Shown piece after piece: positions 1 to 5,443 of a stretch of DNA of 12,142 nucleotides. The DNA is from an uncultured Eubacteriales bacterium (GTDB lineage Bacteria > Bacillota_I > Bacilli_A > RF39 > UBA660). The translations under genes were made by a program, and so were the position numbers. The DNA lies in NCBI GenBank assembly GCA_900313345.1, contig OMQW01000064.1:1-12142 (forward strand). Reading direction: 5' to 3'. Within the stretch, counting starts at the first letter, position 1, and every line of letters starts with the position of its first letter. The notes under the pieces are model-generated. The model saw only the letters and a program-made list of their open reading frames with translations. It was not told where the DNA came from and did not search any database.

Positions 1-338
1 ATACTTAATCTATTACATCCTCTATCATGCATTAATTTAATTTTATCAAAAGAAGTATCAGGATTAACTTCTATAGTAAATTCTAAATCATTACTTTTAT
101 TAAATAAATCACATATATCAAATAATCTATTTAAATAATCTAAACTAAGTGAAGAAGGCGTTCCTCCACCTATATAAATAGTATTAATTTCTTCATTTTG
201 ATAAAGGTCTTTAACCTCTTTTTCTAAATAATCAAAATAATCATTAACTAATCTATCATCATATAAAAACTTAGTAAAAGAACAATAAGAACAAAGTTTA
301 TTACAAAAAGGTATATGTATATATACATGTTTAGCCAT
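1..338 (-). CDS. hemW: HemW-type radical SAM protein (heme chaperone), N-terminal part only
   Basis: The first 112 residues of a leftward gene that runs off the window edge. The N-terminus carries the radical-SAM cluster motif in the HemW form, YIHIPFCNKLCSYC (CxxxCxxC). It is followed by IYIGGGTPS (SAM-binding glycine motif) and TIEVNPDT...GCNRLS, both characteristic of HemW/HemN-like proteins. HemW proteins are [4Fe-4S] SAM enzymes that bind heme and are thought to act as heme chaperones; they were long annotated as oxygen-independent coproporphyrinogen oxidases. The ATG at 336-338 is preceded by AAGGGTGG at good spacing, and the first 8 bases overlap the end of the HTH gene upstream. The lepA-hemW order is the classic Firmicutes arrangement, which supports the name. 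The C-terminal half cannot be seen. Confidence 0.93.
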   Translation of the reverse strand, partial: MAKHVYIHIPFCNKLCSYCSFTKFLYDDRLVNDYFDYLEKEVKDLYQNEEINTIYIGGGTPSSLSLDYLNRLFDICDLFNKSNDLEFTIEVNPDTSFDKIKLMHDRGCNRLS

Positions 339-573
339 GATTCTTACCACCCTTTATATTACCTAGTTTTTTATTATCTTTTCTACATTTTTTTATATAG
401 GCATAATTATCTATACCAATCAACTCTTTAGTTCTTTCACTAGTTAAATATCTACCAACACTAGATTTAGGAATATTAAGCATAAAAGAAAGTTCCTTAT
501 CACTTAGAGTACAATTATAATCTAAAAACTTATTAATTACTAAAAGTATTTTTTGATCACTTTTCTTACTCAT
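331..573 (-). CDS. Small HTH protein resembling SpoIIID (80 aa)
   Basis: An 80-residue basic protein between lepA and hemW. Residues about 22-47 look like a helix-turn-helix: LSDKELSFMLN, then IPKSSVGRYLTSE as turn and recognition helix. The pattern recalls SpoIIID of Bacillus, whose HTH reads SKSTVHKDL and whose basic tail contains RGG; here the tail has KKLGNIKGG. SpoIIID is a DNA-binding regulator of mother-cell genes during sporulation. The similarity is my recollection of the family pattern, not an alignment. The start ATG overlaps the lepA stop by 8 bp (ATGAGTAA), and the gene's own stop overlaps the hemW start by 8 bp (ATGGCTAA). Expression is therefore probably coupled to lepA and hemW translation. 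GAGGTT about 11 bases upstream is a weak RBS. That it is a real gene is well supported by these overlaps; its function is not established. Confidence 0.7.
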   Translation of the reverse strand: MSKKSDQKILLVINKFLDYNCTLSDKELSFMLNIPKSSVGRYLTSERTKELIGIDNYAYIKKCRKDNKKLGNIKGGKNHG

Positions 574-2368
574 TATTCTTATTAACCTCTAATACACTCA
601 TAAATGCTTCTTGTGGAAGTTCAACAGAGCCTATTTTTTTCATCTTTTTCTTACCAGCTTTTTGTTTTTCAAGAAGTTTTTTCTTTCTAGTAATATCTCC
701 GCCATAACACTTAGCTAAAACATCTTTTCTAAGAGCTTTAATAGTACTTCTAGCAATTATTTTAGCACCAATAGATGCTTGAATAGGTATTTCAAATAAT
801 TGTCTAGGAATATTTTCTTTTAAGTTTTCAGTTATTTGTTTACCTCTATTAAAAGCAAAATCTTTATGAACAATAACAGATAAAGCATCAACAATTTCTC
901 CATTAAGTAATATATCCATTTTAACAAGATTACTTCTTCTATATCCAATCATTTCATAATCAAAAGATGCATAACCTTTAGTAGCACTCTTAAGTTTATC
1001 AAAAAAATCATAAACAATTTCTGATAAAGGTATAGCATAATGAATATTAACTCTAGTACTACTAATATATTCTATATTTTGAAATTCCCCTCTTCTATCT
1101 TGGCAAAGTTCCATTATAGAGCCAATATATTCTGAAGGAACAAATATATTAGTTTTTATAAATGGTTCTTCTATATAATTAATTAAATTTTGAGCAGGCA
1201 TTTCAGAAGGACTACTAATTTCTAATATCTCAGAACTTGTTAAATAAACCTTATATATAACTGAAGGAGCTGTTGTAATAATATCTATATTAGCTTCTCT
1301 AGCTATTCTTTCTTTAACTATATCCATATGAAGCAACCCTAAGAAACCACATCTAAATCCATATCCTAATGCTTTAGAAGTTTCAGGAATAAATGTAAGT
1401 GATGCATCATTAAGTTTAAGTTTATTTAAAAACTCTCTTAAAGCTTCAAACTTTTCACTATCTATTGGATAAAGACCAGAATAAACCATAGGTTTCATCG
1501 GTTTATAACCAGGTAAAGATTCATTTGTAAAATGTTCTAAACTAGTAATAGTATCTCCTACTTTAACAGTATCAATATCTTTAATAGATCCAACTATATG
1601 AACAACTTCTCCTGCATAAACTTCATTAACTTTCTTTTCTTTAGGTGTAGTAATAAAAAGTTCAGTAACTAAATACTCTTTATTAGATTTATGCATTTTA
1701 ATAGTATCCCCTACTTTTAAAGTACCATTAAATAGACATGCTGAAATAATAACTCCTCTATAACTATCAAAAATACTATCAAATATTAAAGCTTGTAAAG
1801 CCTCAAGTGAATTACCTTTTGGTGCTGGTATTCTATCAATAATAGCTTCAATTAACTCTTTTACCCCCACCCCAGTTTTAGCACTAGTAAGTAATATCTC
1901 ATCCTCATCAAAAAGTCCAAGTTCCAATAATTCTCTTTTAACTTTATCGACATCACTACTAGGTAAATCAATCTTATTAATAACAGGTATTATAACTAAA
2001 TCATTTTCAAGAGCTAAATATAAATTAGCTATAGTTTGAGCTTCTATACCTTGAGTAGCATCAACAAGTAAAATAGCTCCATTAGAAGCAGCTAAACTTC
2101 TAGAAACCTCATAAGAAAAATCTACATGTCCAGGAGTATCTATTAAGTTAAGTAAATAATTATTTCCATTATATTCATAATTCATAGAAGCCGTATTAAG
2201 TTTTATAGTTATACCACGTTCTCTTTCAATATCCATAGAATCAAGCATTTGACTTTGACTTCTACTATCAAACTCACCACACTCTTCCATAATTCTATCA
2301 GCAAGAGTACTCTTACCATGATCTATATGAGCTATAATTGAAAAATTTCTAATTAAAGAAGGATTCAT
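566..2368 (-). CDS. lepA: Elongation factor 4 (LepA), ribosome-associated translational GTPase
   Basis: A full-length 600-residue LepA/EF4. All G-domain motifs are intact: P-loop AHIDHGKST (13-21), switch I RERGITIK (about 49-56), DTPGH (77-81, with the catalytic His), NKID (131-134) and TSAKTG (161-166). The C-terminal LepA-specific domain is recognisable from YGGDITRKKKLLEKQKAGKK onward. EF4 binds the ribosome and has been linked to back-translocation, to initiation and to 30S biogenesis. The ATG at 2366-2368 follows a GAGGTGATGG ribosome binding site. It is the first gene of an operon continuing into the HTH gene and hemW, read from a promoter at 2389-2417. Nothing is missing or unusual in the protein. 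Confidence 0.98.
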   Translation of the reverse strand: MNPSLIRNFSIIAHIDHGKSTLADRIMEECGEFDSRSQSQMLDSMDIERERGITIKLNTASMNYEYNGNNYLLNLIDTPGHVDFSYEVSRSLAASNGAILLVDATQGIEAQTIANLYLALENDLVIIPVINKIDLPSSDVDKVKRELLELGLFDEDEILLTSAKTGVGVKELIEAIIDRIPAPKGNSLEALQALIFDSIFDSYRGVIISACLFNGTLKVGDTIKMHKSNKEYLVTELFITTPKEKKVNEVYAGEVVHIVGSIKDIDTVKVGDTITSLEHFTNESLPGYKPMKPMVYSGLYPIDSEKFEALREFLNKLKLNDASLTFIPETSKALGYGFRCGFLGLLHMDIVKERIAREANIDIITTAPSVIYKVYLTSSEILEISSPSEMPAQNLINYIEEPFIKTNIFVPSEYIGSIMELCQDRRGEFQNIEYISSTRVNIHYAIPLSEIVYDFFDKLKSATKGYASFDYEMIGYRRSNLVKMDILLNGEIVDALSVIVHKDFAFNRGKQITENLKENIPRQLFEIPIQASIGAKIIARSTIKALRKDVLAKCYGGDITRKKKLLEKQKAGKKKMKKIGSVELPQEAFMSVLEVNKNNE

Positions 2369-2388
2369 ACCATCACCTCGCTTAATAT

Positions 2389-2417
2389 ATTATATCAAAA
2401 AGATTATCTATTTTAAA
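2389..2417 (-). promoter_or_regulatory. SigA-type promoter of the lepA operon
   Basis: On the minus strand there is a perfect -10, TATAAT (2389-2394), preceded by TGA (extended -10). A spacer of 17 bp separates it from a weak -35, TTTAAA (2412-2417). The predicted transcript start near 2382 leaves a leader of about 14 nt carrying the GAGGTGATGG ribosome binding site. The promoter lies directly behind the terminator of the upstream cassette, so lepA should be transcribed independently of it. Confidence 0.7.
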
Positions 2418-2418
2418 G

Positions 2419-2444
2419 AAAAAAAGCTTTTTAAAAAAGCTTTT
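2419..2444 (-). terminator. Rho-independent terminator of the WXG100/DUF4176 cassette
   Basis: On the minus strand, AAAAGC (2444-2439) pairs with GCTTTT (2427-2422), with an A/T-rich inner stem. The hairpin runs into a T-run at 2425-2419. It begins 2 bases after the DUF4176 stop codon and closes the five-gene unit. The stem is mostly A:T, so it may leak. Confidence 0.65.
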
Positions 2445-2446
2445 AT

Positions 2447-2806
2447 TTAGAATGCTCCTTCAGTTGTACTAAAAGAAGTTTCATTCATAGTATCTGATAA
2501 ATTTTCATTAATCATATTATGATCACTATCAAGTTTTATCTTACTAACTACATTTTTAAGTTCTTTCTGAAACTTAGCTTCATCTTCATCTTGATAGCCC
2601 TTAAAACATACACTAGCGATTTGGTCGTTATTAAATAAACAAACTTCATTAGAATTAATAATTCCTTCAGGATATACACATCCGCAATAATCATACAACT
2701 TGTGATTATTATTATTAGGTATAGAACAGAAGCCTGTAACCATTACCTTTTTAGTTCCTCCATTTAAAAGAACAACTGAACCTATTGGTAAAAATTCACT
2801 AACCAT
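2447..2806 (-). CDS. DUF4176-like protein associated with type VII secretion (119 aa)
   Basis: The N-terminal 75 residues match the DUF4176 pattern as I know it: LPIGSVVLLNGGTKKVMVTG near the start, YDYCGCVYPEG in the middle, then FNNDQIASVCFKGYQDEDE. DUF4176 proteins are small cytosolic-looking proteins of unknown activity that recur in WXG100/ESX secretion loci of Bacillus and Streptococcus relatives. The last 40 residues are a low-complexity acidic and Asn/Ser tail. Translation starts at ATG 2804-2806 after a perfect AGGAGG. It is the last gene of the cassette, 15 bp after its neighbour and just before the terminator. No signal peptide or membrane segment is present. The family call is fairly secure and the role is unknown. 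Confidence 0.8.
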   Translation of the reverse strand: MVSEFLPIGSVVLLNGGTKKVMVTGFCSIPNNNNHKLYDYCGCVYPEGIINSNEVCLFNNDQIASVCFKGYQDEDEAKFQKELKNVVSKIKLDSDHNMINENLSDTMNETSFSTTEGAF

Positions 2807-2821
2807 TATTTTATCCTCCTA

Positions 2822-4018
2822 TTATTCTTCAAATAGATTTACATTATCACTTGGCATACTCCAAGTATCAACATTAGTATCTATTTCCTCTTCTTCTTTT
2901 ATATTATTACTTGTAGCTTGATAAGCTGTAGGTATAGAACTTTCTTCAATAAGAGTATCACCTACTTCTTCATTTATATTATTATTTTTATCTTCTATTT
3001 CGAATTCTTCTTTTTCACTATGAATAACATTAGCATCTTCATCTGTCCAAAATTTATTTTCATTAGAAGGTCTATCAGGATTAAGATCTAAATCACTATT
3101 TTCTTTATGTTCTTTATATACTTTAGCACCTACTGTAGCAGCACCTATAGCAGCTCCAACTCCTAATGTAACTCCTAAAGCATTACCTCCAGTAGATTTA
3201 TCAGTTCCAACTGTATCAGTAGTATCATCTAAATCCTCAAATAAATCTTTAGTATTTCTATTAAACTTAGTATCAGTAATAGGTGTATTATCATTATTTA
3301 CAGAATTATTAGGTTGAACATTACTAGCACCACCATTAACAGTATTACTACTACCTGAATAACTTACTCTACCATTATAAGGATTATTTACCTTTGTTTC
3401 ACTAGTAAGTGGTGTAATAGTAATTCCATCATTAGATTGATTATTAATTTGTGTATTAGGAACAGTTACAGTATTATTAGAATCATTTGATAAATTGCCA
3501 CCAATTACAGAATTAGTACCACTTTTATTACTACCAGGTTTAGTATTACCACCTCTTCCAATAATAGAATTATATCCAGATCCATTACTCGTAGAATTAG
3601 TATTACCAAGACCAAAACCTAAAGAAGTAATTGAAGCAACACCTGATGTGGAAACCATAGAACCAGTTAAATTATCAAATTTTTCTTTGCTATTTTTCTT
3701 AGAACTTTTTAAAGAAACATCTCCATTTATTTTTTTACCATTACTAATATTAGAATTAATAGATTTATCAGTTCCATTAATAATGTTAGGAACTTTATTA
3801 TCACAATATTCTATAGTAATATCAAAAGCATTTTTTAAATTATTAAAACTAGTAATAGTACTAGCAAAACTGACACCTAAATCACCATAAGTATGTTGTA
3901 AATCATTACCTCTATCTATATTAATATTACTACAACCAGGAAAAATACTATTTTTAACTTGCTTTAAAAATGTTGATTCATCTTTAAGAGATTCACTATC
4001 ATAATTAATTTGACCCAT
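2822..4018 (-). CDS. Asn/Ser-rich protein with one hydrophobic segment and acidic tail; unknown family, in T7SS-type cassette (398 aa)
   Basis: I do not recognise the family. Three parts can be seen. A folded-looking N-terminus covers about residues 1-77, with Cys in PGCSN and EYCDN. A long N/S/T/G-rich low-complexity linker (about 78-255) contains two degenerate copies of SNxSGxNSxIG. A glycine-zipper-like hydrophobic stretch, ALGVTLGVGAAIGAATVGAKVY (about 280-301), is followed by an acidic tail of about 95 residues. This could be a single-pass membrane or surface-spanning protein with a flexible, possibly wall-crossing region. No N-terminal signal peptide is present. The start is set at ATG 4016-4018, because an AGGGGG site sits 8 bases before it; the GTG at 4025-4027 lies inside or against that site. 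The start is 1 base after the stop of the upstream gene, so the two are probably translationally coupled. Its place among WXG100 genes suggests a partner or substrate of type VII secretion (inference). Confidence 0.72.
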   Translation of the reverse strand: MGQINYDSESLKDESTFLKQVKNSIFPGCSNINIDRGNDLQHTYGDLGVSFASTITSFNNLKNAFDITIEYCDNKVPNIINGTDKSINSNISNGKKINGDVSLKSSKKNSKEKFDNLTGSMVSTSGVASITSLGFGLGNTNSTSNGSGYNSIIGRGGNTKPGSNKSGTNSVIGGNLSNDSNNTVTVPNTQINNQSNDGITITPLTSETKVNNPYNGRVSYSGSSNTVNGGASNVQPNNSVNNDNTPITDTKFNRNTKDLFEDLDDTTDTVGTDKSTGGNALGVTLGVGAAIGAATVGAKVYKEHKENSDLDLNPDRPSNENKFWTDEDANVIHSEKEEFEIEDKNNNINEEVGDTLIEESSIPTAYQATSNNIKEEEEIDTNVDTWSMPSDNVNLFEE

Positions 4019-4019
4019 C

Positions 4020-4580
4020 TTAAACACCCCCTAATGATGCACATATACTAGCTCCTGCATTTAATGCATAATATTTAGCTATATTACTATTGCATTTAGC
4101 TATTTCTCCTAAACATATTTTTAGAAGATTTTGTAAAGTTGCTAAATTATTAGCAACTGCAGTTAATTGACTTCTAATTTGATCACCAGCTGCTTGATCA
4201 CCTGATGAATAAGCACTTGCCATTGCTCCTTGTAAACTATTATATTCATTTCTTGCTTTAGCAATCTCTTGTTCTAAATAAGTTCTATATGAATTTAGAT
4301 CTCTAAGTCTTCTACTATAAAATTTAATAGCAGCATTTTGAACATCTGATTCTATACTCTTCATAGTTGAAATCATATTAGATTTAATATTTTTAACATA
4401 ATCAGTAACAGGATAACTTTCGTCAACTAATTTTAAACAAGAATTAGTTAAATTAGTTCCAAAAGCAGCATTTGTACTTTTTTGTTTTTCTATTAAATTA
4501 TGAGCTGCACATAAAGCAATTAAATTAGGATGTTTCATAGCTTCATCAGCTTTAAAGCATTGTTCTAATGAAGTAATCAT
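4020..4580 (-). CDS. Helical protein of unknown family in WXG100 cassette (186 aa)
   Basis: The family is not recognised. The protein is predicted to be almost all helical. Residues about 75-170 look like two antiparallel coiled-coil helices (KFYSRRLRDLNSYRTYLEQE and SQLTAVANNLATLQNLLK) separated by a loop at GDQAAGDQ. A small Ala/Gly-rich helix ends the chain (ALNAGASICASLGG). There are six cysteines (8, 24, 48, 156, 163, 180) and no signal peptide. The ATG at 4578-4580 follows GAAGG at workable spacing. It is the third gene of the cassette, downstream of a striking double hairpin (4605-4664), and its stop precedes the next start by 1 base. A helical-hairpin protein beside WXG100 genes could be a secreted partner or a chaperone-like component of type VII export. 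That is context only. Confidence 0.75.
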   Translation of the reverse strand: MITSLEQCFKADEAMKHPNLIALCAAHNLIEKQKSTNAAFGTNLTNSCLKLVDESYPVTDYVKNIKSNMISTMKSIESDVQNAAIKFYSRRLRDLNSYRTYLEQEIAKARNEYNSLQGAMASAYSSGDQAAGDQIRSQLTAVANNLATLQNLLKICLGEIAKCNSNIAKYYALNAGASICASLGGV

Positions 4581-4604
4581 ATTATAACCTTCTTTCTATA
4601 TGTT

Positions 4605-4646
4605 ATATATTGTAAATAAAAGAATATTCTTTTACTTACAATATAT
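4605..4646 (-). promoter_or_regulatory. Near-perfect 21-bp inverted repeat (RNA hairpin) between the WXG genes and the 186-aa gene
   Basis: Arms 4605-4625 and 4626-4646 are inverted copies without spacer. The single mismatch (4616/4635) becomes a G.U pair in the leftward transcript, so the mRNA can form an essentially continuous hairpin, less the few bases needed for its loop. No U-run follows it, so it is not an ordinary terminator. A stabilising, processing or partial-termination role that sets WXG100 output above that of the downstream genes is possible. Confidence 0.7.
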
Positions 4647-4664
4647 TGCATACTGCAATATATT
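4640..4664 (-). promoter_or_regulatory. Second hairpin, 11-bp perfect stem, overlapping the 21-bp hairpin
   Basis: Arms AATATATTGCA (4640-4650) and TGCAATATATT (4654-4664) flank a 3-nt loop. It sits directly after the stop codon of the second WXG gene. Bases 4640-4646 are shared with the arm of the 21-bp hairpin, so the two structures cannot both form completely. No U-run follows. Confidence 0.65.
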
Positions 4665-4665
4665 T

Positions 4666-4983
4666 TTAATGAATTTTATATCCAGCTTCAACTGATTTAT
4701 TAGATTGAGCTTCATTAGAAGCATAAGTATCACTAGATCTATAAATTTCATTAGCTTTTTCTCTAATTTGAGCTAAAAAACTAGCAAAGTTAGCTTTATA
4801 GCTGTTATATAAAGCAACAGCATTTTGTGCACTACTATATGAAGTAGTTGTTTGCCATGCTCCTTGAACTTTACTTATTTCAGCATCAGTTTCAGCAAAT
4901 AAAGCATCTACTTTATTAGCTAAATTTAAAATTTGTTCAGCATCTTGTACTGCTTTACCATGATCAAAAGTAGTTTGATTCAT
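4666..4983 (-). CDS. WXG100-like ESX secretion protein, EsxB-type tail (105 aa)
   Basis: A 105-residue helical-hairpin protein of WXG100 size. The turn between the two helices reads QGAWQTTTS (W43), so the Gly of the WXG motif is replaced. The second helix (about 47-90) ends in a tail with two overlapping YxxxD/E signals: YRSSD (81-85) and YASNE (87-91). In type VII secretion the YxxxD/E motif on one partner of a WXG100 pair is the signal read by the secretion ATPase. The ATG at 4981-4983 follows AAGGAGG. It lies 18 bp after the other WXG100 gene, so the two probably make a secreted heterodimer. This one would carry the export signal. The missing Gly lowers certainty slightly, but length, Trp position, tail and neighbour agree. 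Confidence 0.85.
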   Translation of the reverse strand: MNQTTFDHGKAVQDAEQILNLANKVDALFAETDAEISKVQGAWQTTTSYSSAQNAVALYNSYKANFASFLAQIREKANEIYRSSDTYASNEAQSNKSVEAGYKIH

Positions 4984-5001
4984 AATTTATTCCTCCTTCT
5001 A

Positions 5002-5298
5002 TTATTTGAAAGAAGCTCTTAAAGCTTCACTAGCTGCATCAACTTTTTGACTAGTTGTAGTAAGAATTTCACCAAATGAAGCAAAAGCTTTACTCATTTG
5101 ATCAATCACTTCAGAATTTTGTTCATAAATAGAAACAAATTGATTATAATCATCTGATTTCCAGCAGCCTCCTAAGTCTTCTATAGTTGTGCGTAAATTA
5201 GTCATTATTTGAGTGTAATCATGAGAAAATTCTTGGAATCTATTACCGCTTTGACTAATCCTTGCAGTATCAATACTAAAAGTACCTGTTGTAGCCAT
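5002..5298 (-). CDS. WXG100 family ESX secretion protein, EsxA-like (98 aa)
   Basis: A 98-residue protein with the two-helix WXG100 layout. Helix 1 covers about 10-40, the turn is GGCWKSDDYNQF with W46, and helix 2 covers about 50-95. The motif is WKS rather than WxG, a tolerated variant in many Firmicute members. Unlike its neighbour it has no YxxxD/E tail, which fits the EsxA-like partner of a pair. It is small, lacks a signal peptide, and is probably exported as a folded dimer through a type VII (ESX) machine whose ATPase is not in this window. It is the first gene of the cassette, with a perfect AGGAGG 7 bases before ATG 5296-5298. Its leader has its own promoter and a hairpin, suggesting strong expression. 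Confidence 0.9.
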   Translation of the reverse strand: MATTGTFSIDTARISQSGNRFQEFSHDYTQIMTNLRTTIEDLGGCWKSDDYNQFVSIYEQNSEVIDQMSKAFASFGEILTTTSQKVDAASEALRASFK

Positions 5299-5317
5299 AA
5301 ATATACCTCCTATATTC

Positions 5318-5338
5318 TAGGATAGCCACTCTATCCTA
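5318..5338 (-). promoter_or_regulatory. 5'-UTR stem-loop before the first WXG100 gene
   Basis: TAGGATAG (5318-5325) and CTATCCTA (5331-5338) form an 8-bp stem with a 5-nt loop. It lies only about 7 nt from the predicted transcript start and 6 nt upstream of the AGGAGG site. Such 5'-terminal hairpins are known to protect mRNA from decay, and a regulatory role is also possible. Confidence 0.6.
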
Positions 5339-5351
5339 TATTTACACTATA

Positions 5352-5380
5352 ATATTAACATTATTAAAAATAAATGTAAA
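5352..5380 (-). promoter_or_regulatory. SigA-type promoter of the WXG100 cassette
   Basis: On the minus strand the -35 is TTTACA (5375-5380). It is followed by a 17-bp spacer and an extended -10, TGT-TAATAT (-10 at 5352-5357). The start would be near 5345, about 47 nt before the ATG. The -35 sequence is itself one of four TGTAA/TTACA motifs clustered here. Confidence 0.65.
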
Positions 5381-5387
5381 TAATGAT

Positions 5388-5402
5388 ATGTAAACCTTAC
5401 AT
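5388..5402. promoter_or_regulatory. Palindromic operator candidate upstream of the WXG100 promoter
   Basis: ATGTAA-ACC-TTACAT is a perfect 6+3+6 inverted repeat just upstream of the -35. Related motifs flank it: TGTAAA at 5375-5380 and TTTACA at 5407-5412. The four copies within 38 bp suggest a binding site for a dimeric regulator. In AT-rich DNA, chance cannot be excluded. Confidence 0.4.
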
Positions 5403-5411
5403 ACACTTTAC

Positions 5412-5443
5412 AAAAAAGTAAGAGATTAGTTATCTCTTACTTT
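5412..5443 (-). terminator. Rho-independent terminator of pheST, overlapping the pheT stop
   Basis: A perfect 12-bp stem (arms 5432-5443 and 5415-5426) with a 5-nt loop is followed by six Ts (5417-5412) on the minus strand. The 5' arm is inside the last codons of pheT and the stop codon lies at the loop and 3' arm. It separates pheT from the WXG100 promoter. Confidence 0.9.

Noticed and set aside
3495..3890. A 131-codon open frame on the plus strand, rich in Pro and Leu.
   Set aside because: It is antisense to the Asn/Ser-rich gene; its composition is a by-product of that low-complexity coding sequence, and there is no ribosome binding site or promoter.
4019..4027. GTG start for the 398-aa gene (three residues longer).
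   Set aside because: The GTG overlaps the AGGGGG ribosome binding site, which is properly spaced for the ATG at 4016-4018.
4605..4664. Ordinary rho-independent terminator between the WXG100 pair and the 186-aa gene.
   Set aside because: The hairpins are strong but no U-run follows either on the leftward strand, so simple termination is not supported.
5388..5402. The TGTAA palindrome as a Spo0A or other named regulator site.
   Set aside because: It does not match TGTCGAA, and I cannot tie it to a specific known regulator; kept only as an unnamed operator candidate.
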